A stretch of 64,000 nucleotides of DNA from Elusimicrobiota bacterium (GTDB lineage: Bacteria; Elusimicrobiota; Elusimicrobia; UBA1565; UBA9628): NCBI GenBank assembly GCA_016218545.1, contig JACRDQ010000046.1:1-64000 (forward strand), in the 5' to 3' direction. The notes below the pieces were generated by a model that was given only the letters and a program-made list of their open reading frames with translations, searched no databases and was not told where the DNA came from. Within the stretch, counting starts at the first letter, position 1, and each line of letters begins with the position of its first letter. A program made the translations under genes and the position numbers. Below are positions 1-7,840 of this stretch, piece after piece.

Positions 1-99
1 GTTGGCCCCGCCGCTGTGGGTCTGGCCCTCGGGGTCGCGCGCCTTTGGATGGCTCGCTCGTGCGGTGGCCCGGCTGCAGGCGTACGCCGGGCCTCCTAA
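1..99 (+). CDS. possible C-terminal end of a gene cut by the window edge
   Basis: An open frame enters from the left edge and stops with TAA at 97-99, giving about 32 residues starting VGPAAVGLALGVARLWMARS. The Ala/Gly/Leu/Val composition could be the end of a membrane segment, but the piece is too short to recognise. Part of it (from 87) overlaps a sequence that recurs in inverted orientation near 15975, so it may be intergenic repeat rather than coding DNA. Low confidence. Confidence 0.2.
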   Translation, partial: VGPAAVGLALGVARLWMARSCGGPAAGVRRAS

Positions 100-128
100 C
101 GCCCCTTCGGTGACAGACCCTCAGCGGC
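87..128. repeat. dispersed intergenic repeat, copy 1 (inverted relative to 15975-16013)
   Basis: The reverse complement of this stretch contains GAGGGTCTGTCACCGAAGGG and then AGGAGGCCCGG. It matches 15975-16013 (GAGGGTCTGTCCCCGAAGGG, then AGGAGGCCCGG) with only a few differences and a two-base gap. Both copies lie upstream of a leaderless-type gene start. Comparison was by eye. Confidence 0.5.
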
Positions 129-186
129 TGGACCTCCCTGCTTGATGGTCAGGTGGGTCTGAGGCATGGGACCTGGGGGGGCTCTT

Positions 187-243
187 GGTCCCATCCGGGC
201 ATGGGCCGAAAATTGGGCCTGGGATGCCTTCTGGACCCAAGGG
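187..243. repeat. dispersed intergenic repeat, second module, copy 1
   Basis: This stretch aligns with 15910-15966 over about 57 bp with one gap, roughly three quarters identical by eye. The best block is ATCCGGGC(A)TGGGCCGAAAA and another is TGGACCCA near the end. It lies just upstream of the promoter of the metallopeptidase gene at 275. Its function is unknown; it may be a degenerate mobile repeat. Confidence 0.4.
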
Positions 244-262
244 CCGGAGAGGACTGGTTGAG

Positions 263-268
263 TACAAT
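263..268 (+). promoter_or_regulatory. -10 element of a leaderless promoter for the metallopeptidase
   Basis: TACAAT at 263-268 ends exactly 6 nt before the ATG at 275. That spacing would place the transcription start on or next to the A of the start codon. No good -35 is visible and there is no Shine-Dalgarno sequence in between. Confidence 0.5.
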
Positions 269-274
269 CCCTCT

Positions 275-2851
275 ATGAACACCAAGATCCCCTCGGTCGT
301 ACTATCTTTGGCTGTCCTCCTGAGCCCCACCGGAGCCTCAGCCCAGACGCTCCAGCTCCAATCCGCCAGGACTTCCGCGGTCCAGACCGCGGTCCCCATG
401 GTCGCGGTCAACCCCGCGCTCGGCGGCACGTCCCTGTCAGGCCTGCAGTCCGGCATGGACCTCAAGACCACCGTGTCCGGCGTGGGCATCCCCGTGCTCC
501 AGACCGCCCCGGCCCTCCAGGTGGGCGGAGCCGAGCTCTCGGCCGCCCCGGGCGAGGCCGTGTTCCCCTCCCTCGAGCTGGCAGCGGCCCAGGCCGCCGC
601 TCCCGCGGCCGCGTTCGAGGCCGCGCCCCAGGTCATGCCTGTCGCGGCCCCCGGCCAGGCCGTCACCCCTGAGTCCGCCGGCGCGGCCATCGAAGCCTCC
701 GCCGCGGGACAGCAGGGCCGGTCCCTGACGGGCAAGAACGCCTCCAAGCTCAAGAAGCTCGTCAGCGCCTTCATCAACAAGATCGGCTTCAACCAGACCG
801 GCGAGGAGAAGGTCTCCGGCACGTTCCTCACCGGCCAGGCCAAGCCCGTGCTCCTGCCCAACGGCGCCCGGCCCGACGCCCCGCCGGACGTGCCCGAAGG
901 CGCGGCCAACGGCGCGCTCGACCTCAACACCATCCACGGCGTCGAGGTCCTCGACGCCTCCGCGGCCCCCGGCATCTTCGACGCGGGCCCGATCGTCCTG
1001 CAGGCCGACGCGCGCGACGCCGCCGCGGTCGAGTCCGCCCTGCGCGCCCTCGTGGACGCCGAGACCTCCAAGTACGGCATCACGAGCGCGGAGCTCGAGA
1101 CCGTGCACGTCAAGTACGTGGCCGGCAAGGGCCACCAGGCCGACACCATCTTCGCCTACTTCCGCCAGTCGCGGGACGGCTACACCGTGCGCGGCTCGCA
1201 CCTGGGCTTCACCGTGAAGGTCATCAAGGGCAAGCCCGTGGTGCTCGCCTCCACGGCCAAGCTCTTCCCGAAGATCGCAGTCGACACCACCCCGCGCTTC
1301 ACCGAGCCCGAGCTGCGGGACGCGGCCGTCAACTACCTCGGGATCAACCCCCAGCAGATGGGCCTCCAGATGGAGCAGGTCGGGACTCAGATCGTCCACA
1401 TCGGCAGCACCTGGAGGGCGGTCCAGCTCTACTCGGTCGAGACCCTTCCCTTCATGATCGCCGTAGACGTGGTCACGGGCACTCCCTTCGCCTGGGACTC
1501 CCGCGCCAACGCAGGCGAGGCCGCCGCGGCCTCGGGCCAGGTCTCGGGCCGCGGCGTGGCCGAGGGCCCGACCAAGGCCGAGACCGTGCCCGACGTGCTG
1601 CCCATGGCGCGCATGGACGTGACCCTCTCCAACGGCCAGAAGGTCCAGACCGACGCCCAGGGCCGCTTCACCTCGGACGTGACGAAGAAGTCCGAGGAAG
1701 GAGAGACCGACGCCACGGCCAAGGGCGACGTCACCTTCCAGGCGACCCTGTCCGGCAAGTTCGCGCAGGTCGAGAACCAGGGCGGCAAGACCCTCACCGT
1801 GTCCGGGACCCTCAAGCCCGGCGAAGAGGCCTCGGTCGTCTACAACCCGACCGGCGGCTCCGAGGAGGACATCGCCCAGGTCAACGCCTACTACCACTTC
1901 ACCCAACTGATCGACTACGCGCTCTCGCACGGCATCAATGACGAGCGCATCCAGCGCGCCATCCGCATCCGCACGAACATCGACGATGAGTGCAACGCGT
2001 ACTACACCCCGGGCTGGCCGAGCCTCAACTTCTTCAAGTCCAGCTCCAACTGCGCCAACACGGCCTTCGCCTCGGTCATCAGGCACGAGGGCGGGCACTT
2101 CATCGACGACATGGTCGGCGGCATCGTCAACGGGGGCTTGAGCGAGGGCTGGGGAGACATCTTCTCCATGTTCATGTCGAACAACCCCATCGTGGGCGAG
2201 GGCTTCCTCAAGAACCAGGAGCCCAACTACGTGAGGCACGGGGAGAACAAGCACCAGTTCAAGGACTACGACGAGGTGCACGACCAGGGCCAGGTCTGGA
2301 TGGGCTTCGCCTGGAAGCTCCGCAAGGCCCTCATGGATAAGCTCGGCCCCGAGGCCGGCGCGGCCATGGCGGAAGCCCTGATCCTGCCCACCTTGTTCTC
2401 CAAGGCTTCGGACATCCCCACGGCGATCGCGCAGGTCCTGCTCAACGACATGGACGCCGACGGGAACCTCCCGCACGAGACCGAGATCCGGGCCGCGGCC
2501 CAGATCCACGGGGTGACCATCCCCAAGAGCCCCGGCGCGGCCGGACTCTTCACCTACGCCAGCCACGTCATCACGGACGTGCAGGCCGTGACCGCGCCCC
2601 AGGGAGCCGAGGGAGCGGCGGTCAAGGCCAAGATGACCTTCACCGCGGGCGCCATGCTCCGCGGCCGGGTCCGCCGCGAGCTCGAGCGGTTCCTCGACCA
2701 GCAGGACGGCGTCACCTACCAGCTCAAGGAATACCGCGGCTGGCTCTCCTCCGACTTCCTCCTCGTGGTGGAGGGGCCGGAAGCTCAGGTCCGCCAGGTC
2801 ACGGACGCCATCCAGAACTGGTTCCGCGCCCTGGAACGGGACAACGCCTAG
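275..2851 (+). CDS. secreted M36/M4-like (gluzincin) metallopeptidase with FTP/PepSY-like prodomain
   Basis: An 858-residue protein predicted to be exported by the signal peptide at residues 1-24 (MNTKIPSVVLSLAVLLSPTG, cleavage after ASA). Residues about 25-150 are Ala/Val/Pro-rich low complexity. An FTP/PepSY-like propeptide region lies around 290-410. The catalytic region carries H604-E-G-G-H608 and E624 in GLSEGWGD, the zinc ligands and catalytic Glu of the fungalysin (M36)/thermolysin clan. The loop between the second His and the Glu ligand is shorter than in fungalysins. The ATG at 275 was chosen over a GTG at 185 because it begins a clean signal peptide and sits 6 nt after a -10 box. 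A perfect terminator follows. Probably an extracellular protease that self-processes its prodomain; the substrate is unknown. Confidence 0.85.
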   Translation: MNTKIPSVVLSLAVLLSPTGASAQTLQLQSARTSAVQTAVPMVAVNPALGGTSLSGLQSGMDLKTTVSGVGIPVLQTAPALQVGGAELSAAPGEAVFPSLELAAAQAAAPAAAFEAAPQVMPVAAPGQAVTPESAGAAIEASAAGQQGRSLTGKNASKLKKLVSAFINKIGFNQTGEEKVSGTFLTGQAKPVLLPNGARPDAPPDVPEGAANGALDLNTIHGVEVLDASAAPGIFDAGPIVLQADARDAAAVESALRALVDAETSKYGITSAELETVHVKYVAGKGHQADTIFAYFRQSRDGYTVRGSHLGFTVKVIKGKPVVLASTAKLFPKIAVDTTPRFTEPELRDAAVNYLGINPQQMGLQMEQVGTQIVHIGSTWRAVQLYSVETLPFMIAVDVVTGTPFAWDSRANAGEAAAASGQVSGRGVAEGPTKAETVPDVLPMARMDVTLSNGQKVQTDAQGRFTSDVTKKSEEGETDATAKGDVTFQATLSGKFAQVENQGGKTLTVSGTLKPGEEASVVYNPTGGSEEDIAQVNAYYHFTQLIDYALSHGINDERIQRAIRIRTNIDDECNAYYTPGWPSLNFFKSSSNCANTAFASVIRHEGGHFIDDMVGGIVNGGLSEGWGDIFSMFMSNNPIVGEGFLKNQEPNYVRHGENKHQFKDYDEVHDQGQVWMGFAWKLRKALMDKLGPEAGAAMAEALILPTLFSKASDIPTAIAQVLLNDMDADGNLPHETEIRAAAQIHGVTIPKSPGAAGLFTYASHVITDVQAVTAPQGAEGAAVKAKMTFTAGAMLRGRVRRELERFLDQQDGVTYQLKEYRGWLSSDFLLVVEGPEAQVRQVTDAIQNWFRALERDNA

Positions 2852-2869
2852 CGCGGTCGTCCCGGCACG

Positions 2870-2907
2870 AAGAAGCCCCGGCTCTCGAGCCGGGGCTTCT
2901 TCTTTTC
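2870..2907 (+). terminator. intrinsic terminator after the metallopeptidase
   Basis: A perfect 15-bp stem (2870-2884 with 2887-2901, core GCCCCGGCTC / GAGCCGGGGC) closed by a 2-nt turn is followed by CTTTT on the plus strand. It lies 18 nt after the TAG of the metallopeptidase. The facing PorV-like gene stops at 2924, so the hairpin could also slow transcription from the other side, but that side has no U tract. Confidence 0.9.
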
Positions 2908-2923
2908 CGGGGAACGGGACCGG

Positions 2924-3943
2924 TCAGCGCCGCGAGCCCGCCTTCCTGGCCTTGGGCTTGGGCGCCGGGGCGGGCGCGGCCGGCGCGGCTTGCGGGGCGC
3001 TCACCCTGGGGATGACCGCGACAGGCTTGAAATCGGGCCAATCCTCCCCTCCGCCCCAGCGGAACGTCATGCCTGCCCGGTGGCTCCACCCCAGCTTGCC
3101 GTAGGGCGCCACCGCATAGTCGAACCTCAAGCCCCTGGACTGGACCCCGAAGCCCCACGTGATGCCCGGGCCGCCGTCGTTGCGGCTGTTGTAGCCCAGC
3201 CGGAACGCGAGCATCTTGAAGAGGATGCCCTCGATCCCGGAGCCGACGTTGGTCCGGTCCTCGCGCTGGCGCATCGCGTCCACCGAGGCCGTGAACGCGA
3301 TCCCGGCCCAGTCGAACCCGTAGGACCCGCCCCAGCGGAAGTTGAGAGGCAAGTTCTCGGTGGTGGCGTGGAAGCGCAGGGGCGGTCCCAGGTTCTGCAC
3401 CGCGAATCCCAGGGCCATCCTGGGACGCGGCAGGAGGAGGACGCCGACGTCCACGGCATGGCTGTTGGCCGCGATGTCATCGACCTGCTCGTGGATGTAC
3501 TTGTAGCCGACGCCCAGGCTCAGGTTCGGCAGCACGGCCTTGCCGTAGCCCATGCCCACGGCCAGGCTCGAGATCCCGTAGTGCCCCAGCCCCTGCCCCC
3601 ACGGGTTGTCCACCGTGGTCTTGGGGATGCGGGTGAACGCGCGGTAGTTCCCGGCCAGACCGAACCCCTGCTTGGTGGCGATGCCGACCTGGTCCTGGTG
3701 GGAATTGGTGATGAACTCATCGTGCATCACCGTCACCTCGTAGCGCCTGGCCAGGCCCAAGCCGGCCGGGTTGTAGAAGAGGGCGTTGGAGTCGAAGGCG
3801 AGCGCCGTGTAGGCGCCGCCCAGGCCCGCGGGCCGCGCGCCGGTGTCATGCAGCAGGAACTGCAGGGGATCGGCGCTCGACGGCCCGGCCGCGGCCAGCG
3901 CGGGCCAGAGCACGAGAGCCATCCACCACGGGAACCGTTTCAC
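2924..3943 (-). CDS. PorV/PorQ-family outer-membrane beta-barrel protein
   Basis: A 339-residue protein. A GTG start at 3943 is preceded by GGGAGG with 5-nt spacing and begins a signal peptide (VKRFPWWMALVLWPALAAAG). The mature N-terminus has the family hallmark FLLHDTGARPAGLGGAYTAL followed by ALFYNPAGLG, then alternating barrel strands with Gly/aromatic patterns (NLSLGVGYKYIHEQVDD, FRLGYNSRN). The C-terminal tail is Ala/Pro/Lys-rich (APAAPAPAPKPKARKAGSRR), unusual for a barrel end. In Bacteroidota PorV shuttles type IX secretion cargo; in other phyla the role is unclear. Its neighbour at 4266 is a large secreted protein with a FlgD-like C-terminal domain, which makes a secretion link plausible. 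Family assignment is firm, function inferred. Confidence 0.8.
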   Translation of the reverse strand: MKRFPWWMALVLWPALAAAGPSSADPLQFLLHDTGARPAGLGGAYTALAFDSNALFYNPAGLGLARRYEVTVMHDEFITNSHQDQVGIATKQGFGLAGNYRAFTRIPKTTVDNPWGQGLGHYGISSLAVGMGYGKAVLPNLSLGVGYKYIHEQVDDIAANSHAVDVGVLLLPRPRMALGFAVQNLGPPLRFHATTENLPLNFRWGGSYGFDWAGIAFTASVDAMRQREDRTNVGSGIEGILFKMLAFRLGYNSRNDGGPGITWGFGVQSRGLRFDYAVAPYGKLGWSHRAGMTFRWGGGEDWPDFKPVAVIPRVSAPQAAPAAPAPAPKPKARKAGSRR

Positions 3944-3985
3944 GGTCGCCTCCCACGACGATGGACGCGACCATTCCCTCGCATG

Positions 3986-4257
3986 AGAGCGCCTAAAGAA
4001 ACCTGGGAGGGCCTTGGCAGGGCCGGCTTCGGTCCGGATGCTAGGCGTTCGGAGCGAGCAGGCCGGTAGGCCTGTAAGCGACGAACAACGCCGCAGACGG
4101 ACCGGAGACGGCCCTGCCCCTTCGGGGAAGCCCCAATCCTGGCCGGTCCCAGCGTCACTCCTCGGTCGCATGGCCACCGCCATGCTCCCTCGTCGTTCCT
4201 CGGACCCAGCTCAGGCTTGGGGCTTCCAAGGCCCTCCCAGGTTTCTTTAGGCGCTCT
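3986..4257. repeat. 272-bp fold-back element with 32-bp perfect terminal inverted repeats (three-way junction)
   Basis: Positions 3986-4017 and 4226-4257 are a perfect 32-bp inverted repeat (begins AGAGCGCCTAAAGAAACC). Inside are two further arms that begin where the outer stem ends: arm 1 pairs 4018-4036 with 4098-4116, 4044-4049 with 4087-4092 and ends in a CAGGCC-GGTA-GGCCTG hairpin (4059-4074). Arm 2 pairs 4128-4141 with 4212-4225 and ends in GCATGGC-CACC-GCCATGC (4168-4185). The whole folds as a three-way junction in DNA or RNA. No convincing gene and no target-site duplication are seen. It fills almost all of the 322-bp gap between the PorV-like gene and the repeat-protein gene. It could be a MITE-like non-autonomous element or a structured RNA. 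Confidence 0.75.
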
Positions 4258-4265
4258 AAGCTCGG

Positions 4266-7200
4266 TCATCTGATGATCGCCAGTTTCCACACCACGATCT
4301 TGCGGCCGGGGCTCTCGATCACCGCGAAGTAGCCCCCGGTGGCCGCGTCCGCCCCGTTCTTGTTCCTTCCGTCCCAGCGCACGACCCCTCCGGAGTTGAA
4401 GGTCCGCATGGCGTCGATCTCCGTGCCGGCCAGGTCATAGATCGTGATCGAGACGTCGGCCGGCAGGTTGTCGAAGGTGATGCCCTGGCCCGCCGCGCAG
4501 GAGTTCTGGCCGCACGGCCGGCCCTCGTTGGGATTGGCGCTGCCCGGCTTGAAGGGGTTGGGGTAGACCCGCAACTCGTCGAACCCGATGGAGGACGCGG
4601 CCCCTCCCACGGCGTAGAGGCTGAAGTGCCGGACCCCGATGGAGGCGGTCTTGGCCGCGGTGTCGACGACCGGCCGGCCGACCAGGGTCCAGCGGCTGAG
4701 GGACTCGTCGAGAGTGTAGACCTCCATGCTCGCGACGTCGAGAGGCGGGCTCGTGCCGTCCACGATCCCGTCCGAGTCCACGTCGGGGTACGGCAGGGAG
4801 ATCGTGACGTCGCCGGAGAAGTTCCCGCCCACGGAACTGCCCGCCGGGTCATAGAACACGAACTCGCGCACGCTCGCCAGGACCAAGTTCTGGCCCGGGC
4901 CCAGGCTCGTGTTGGCCGTGACCAGGCTCGTGGCGCTGGCCGTCAGGGTCCCGGCCAGGGGCGCGGTGCCCACCGCGATGCTCCCGCTGGTCAACTCTCC
5001 CGGATACACGGTCCCGGCCGGGATCTCGACCGTGGTCTGGCCGTCTCCGGCCAGCACGGTCTCATCCACCGCGTTCGTCACGGGCTCGGTGGACACGCCG
5101 CCGATCGCCATGGTGACCGTGGAAACGACCGGGGAGAAGCCGGAGCTCGGCACGTCCGAGGCGTTCCAAGAAAGGACTCTCAAATAATAGGTGGCGCCGG
5201 CCCGCAGGTTGACCAGGGTCTTGCTCTGGCTGGTCAGGCCCTCGGAGAGCGGGGCGGCCGTGCTGATGACCCCTCCGAAGTCCGAGGAGGAGGACATCTC
5301 GATCGTGTAGCGCGTGCCTCCCGGGTTGTTGTTGGCGTCCCACGACAGGGTCAGGGAGCTCCGCGAGACGGCGGTGAAGGAGACGGTCGCGGGAACGGCG
5401 GAGAGGGTATAAAGGGACGCCGGGGGCGACACCGCGTTGCCGAGCTCGTTGACGACCCGGACCTTGCGCGTGACCGAGGCGTTGGGGGCGAGCCCGCTCT
5501 CGGCGTAGCTCCAGGCCGAGGTCGAGAGCGCGCCGGAAACGCCGGCGTCCGCGCCCGTGAGGACGGCGTAGCCCTGGCTGTCGGTCGACGGCGTCCAGGA
5601 CCAGACGATGGAGGTCGAGCTCACGACCGTCCCGACAAAGGAAACCGGAGCCGAGGCCGCGGCGGCCTGCAGGAGGAAGCGGCCGTAGCGGGGATTCTTC
5701 CCTCCCCCGACTTGGGTGAAGTCCCCGCCCGCGTGGAGCCGGAAGTCCCGCAGGGCCAAGACCCGCACCGTGGCGTCCGCGTCCGGGTTCCAGGCTCCGG
5801 CCAAGCCCGATCCGGCGTCCACGGCCGCGAGCCGGTTGCGGACCTGGCCGCCGGCGGTCGTGAAGTCCCCGCCCAGGAAGACCGAGGCCCCTTCCACGAC
5901 CAGGGAGTGGACCGCGCCGTTGGGGTTCGGGCTCCAAGCCGAAGCCGCGCCTGCCGCGTCCAGGGCCGCGGCGTAGTTCCGGGCCGCGCCGCCGATGGAG
6001 GTGAAGTCGCCTCCCGCGTAGACCGCGGTCGTGCTCAGGGCCAGGGCGCGCACCGTGCCGTTGGCATCGGGATTCCAGGCCGAGGCGAGCCCCGTGGCCA
6101 GGGCCAGGGCGGCCGCGCGAGTCCGGCCCGTGCCGCCGTTGACGGTCGTGAAGTCCCCGCCGGCGTAGAGGACGTTGTCCCCCAGGGCCAGGGCGCGCAC
6201 CGTGCCGTTGACATCCGGATTCCACGCCGAGGCGGTGCCGAGGGTGGCGTCCAGGGCGGCGAGGCGGTTCCGAGCGGAGCCGCCGATGGAGGTGAAGCTC
6301 CCTCCCGCGTAGACCAGGGAGCCCCGCGCAGCCAGGGCGAGGACCGCGGCATCGGCGTTCGGATTCCAGGCCGTGGGGACCCCGGTATGGGTGTCTACCG
6401 CCGCGATGTAGTTGCGGGCCTGACCTCCGACGGTCGCGAAGTCCCCGCCCACGTAGAGCCCGTTGGCGCCCAGGACCAGGGCCCGGACCGCGGCGCTGGC
6501 GTCGGGCCCCCAGGGGAGGACCTTGCCCGTGGCCGTCTCCACGGCCGCGATGTTGGCGTGGGTGTCCATGCCGCCGACGTTGGAGAACGAGCCTCCGACG
6601 TAGACCACGGCCCCGTTCGAGGCCAGGGCCTTGACCGCCCCGTCCACGTTGGGGTTCCAGCCGGTCGCGCTGCTGATGACGAGGTCCACGGCCGCGACCC
6701 GGTTGCGGACCGTGTTGCCGATGAAGGAGAAGTCCCCGCCCACGAAGACCGTCGAGCCCTGCACCGACAGGGCCGACACCGTGGTGCCGTCGGGGTCCGG
6801 GCTCCAGAAGGCTTCGGCTCCGTTGACCGAGCTGACCGCGGCCAGGCGGCTTCGGGGGGTGCCGCCGTTGACCGTGGTGAAATCCCCTCCTGCGTAGACC
6901 TTCCCTCCGGCGAAGGCCAGGGCCCGGACCACGCCGTTGAACTGCGGGTTCCAGGCGGTCACGACCCCCTCCGACGTCACGGCCACGGCATAGCCCCTGG
7001 CGCTGCCGTCCACGGAGGTGAAGGCCCCGCCGGCCGCGACCGAGCCGCCGATCACGGCCAGGGCGTTGACGGCCCCGTCGATGCCCAGCGTCCCGCCCGG
7101 GTTCCAGGACGGGGCCGGGACCCCGGAGGGCACGTCGATGGCCGCCAGCTTGCTCCGGCCGAGCCCGTAGACCACGGTGAAGTCGCCGCCCGCGTAGAGC

Positions 7201-7772
7201 ACGGAAGAGTTGAGCGCCAGGGCCCGCACGACCCCGTTCGGGCTCGGGTCCCAGCCCGCCGCCGCCGCGCCGCTCGTCGCGTCCAGCGAGGCCAGACGGC
7301 TGCGCGAGGCGCCCCCGATCGTGCTGAAGTCGCCGCCCACGAAGACCTTGCCCGACCCCACGGCCAGGGCGCGCACCACGGCGTTGGCATTGGGGTTCCA
7401 GGCCGTGTCCACGCTCCCGTTGCTCATGACGCGGGCCGCGTAGTTGCGCGCCAGTCCCCCCACACGGGTGAAGCTCCCGCCGATGTACCAGCCCCCGGCC
7501 CCGTCGGAGGCCGCGGCCAGGACCTCGCCGTTGACCAGCGGGTAGGTCGCCGCGGCCTTGCCGTCGTTGACCAGGACCGGCACCCCGCGGCCCGTATAGG
7601 CCCCGACCCGGTCGAAATCGCCGCCGATGAAGGTGACCGCGGAGGAGTTCGTGATCGCGTAGACGGGCCCGTCAGCCACCCAGGCGGATTCGGCGGACTC
7701 CTGCTGGGCATGGGCCGCCTCGACGAGACAGAGGGCGAGGACGAGGATCCGGGACAAGGTTGAGGCCCGCAT
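4266..7772 (-). CDS. large secreted beta-propeller-like repeat protein with fibronectin III and FlgD-like C-terminal domains
   Basis: 1168 residues. The signal peptide (RILVLALCLVEAAHAQ) is followed to about residue 700 by some fourteen degenerate repeats of about 48 residues. Typical phrases are AWNPNANG, VRALAL, VYAGGDFTSIGG and RNRLAAVD, resembling delta-60/Kelch-like beta-propeller repeats. Two fibronectin type III-like domains follow (about 720-920), then an unassigned beta-rich segment. The C-terminal 100 residues (VYPNPFKPGS, ITIYDLAGTEID, WDGRNKNG, GGYFAVIES) look like the FlgD Ig-like/type-A sorting domain of secreted proteins. The likely role is surface or extracellular binding. A TACAAT -10 lies at 7782-7787, 9 nt before the ATG. 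The PorV-like gene lies downstream in the same orientation, beyond the fold-back element. Confidence 0.75.
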   Translation of the reverse strand: MRASTLSRILVLALCLVEAAHAQQESAESAWVADGPVYAITNSSAVTFIGGDFDRVGAYTGRGVPVLVNDGKAAATYPLVNGEVLAAASDGAGGWYIGGSFTRVGGLARNYAARVMSNGSVDTAWNPNANAVVRALAVGSGKVFVGGDFSTIGGASRSRLASLDATSGAAAAGWDPSPNGVVRALALNSSVLYAGGDFTVVYGLGRSKLAAIDVPSGVPAPSWNPGGTLGIDGAVNALAVIGGSVAAGGAFTSVDGSARGYAVAVTSEGVVTAWNPQFNGVVRALAFAGGKVYAGGDFTTVNGGTPRSRLAAVSSVNGAEAFWSPDPDGTTVSALSVQGSTVFVGGDFSFIGNTVRNRVAAVDLVISSATGWNPNVDGAVKALASNGAVVYVGGSFSNVGGMDTHANIAAVETATGKVLPWGPDASAAVRALVLGANGLYVGGDFATVGGQARNYIAAVDTHTGVPTAWNPNADAAVLALAARGSLVYAGGSFTSIGGSARNRLAALDATLGTASAWNPDVNGTVRALALGDNVLYAGGDFTTVNGGTGRTRAAALALATGLASAWNPDANGTVRALALSTTAVYAGGDFTSIGGAARNYAAALDAAGAASAWSPNPNGAVHSLVVEGASVFLGGDFTTAGGQVRNRLAAVDAGSGLAGAWNPDADATVRVLALRDFRLHAGGDFTQVGGGKNPRYGRFLLQAAAASAPVSFVGTVVSSTSIVWSWTPSTDSQGYAVLTGADAGVSGALSTSAWSYAESGLAPNASVTRKVRVVNELGNAVSPPASLYTLSAVPATVSFTAVSRSSLTLSWDANNNPGGTRYTIEMSSSSDFGGVISTAAPLSEGLTSQSKTLVNLRAGATYYLRVLSWNASDVPSSGFSPVVSTVTMAIGGVSTEPVTNAVDETVLAGDGQTTVEIPAGTVYPGELTSGSIAVGTAPLAGTLTASATSLVTANTSLGPGQNLVLASVREFVFYDPAGSSVGGNFSGDVTISLPYPDVDSDGIVDGTSPPLDVASMEVYTLDESLSRWTLVGRPVVDTAAKTASIGVRHFSLYAVGGAASSIGFDELRVYPNPFKPGSANPNEGRPCGQNSCAAGQGITFDNLPADVSITIYDLAGTEIDAMRTFNSGGVVRWDGRNKNGADAATGGYFAVIESPGRKIVVWKLAIIR

Positions 7773-7840
7773 GTCCCAAAGATTGTAGGTTCCGCCTGTT
7801 AAAGCTTCATTGCGAACCTATTATGGATATATGAACCGGA

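Noticed and set aside
3944..4183. Upstream extension of the PorV-like frame through the fold-back element
   Set aside because: The extension would put 80 Arg/Ser/Pro-rich residues before a good signal peptide; the GTG at 3943 has a Shine-Dalgarno. The frame is open only because the element is GC-rich.
437..7763. Very long open frames opposite the metallopeptidase and the repeat-protein gene (437-2566 minus, 4626-7763 plus)
   Set aside because: They are antisense to genes with signal peptides and catalytic or repeat motifs, have compositions rich in Arg/Gly/His typical of shadow frames in GC-rich DNA, and show no motifs.
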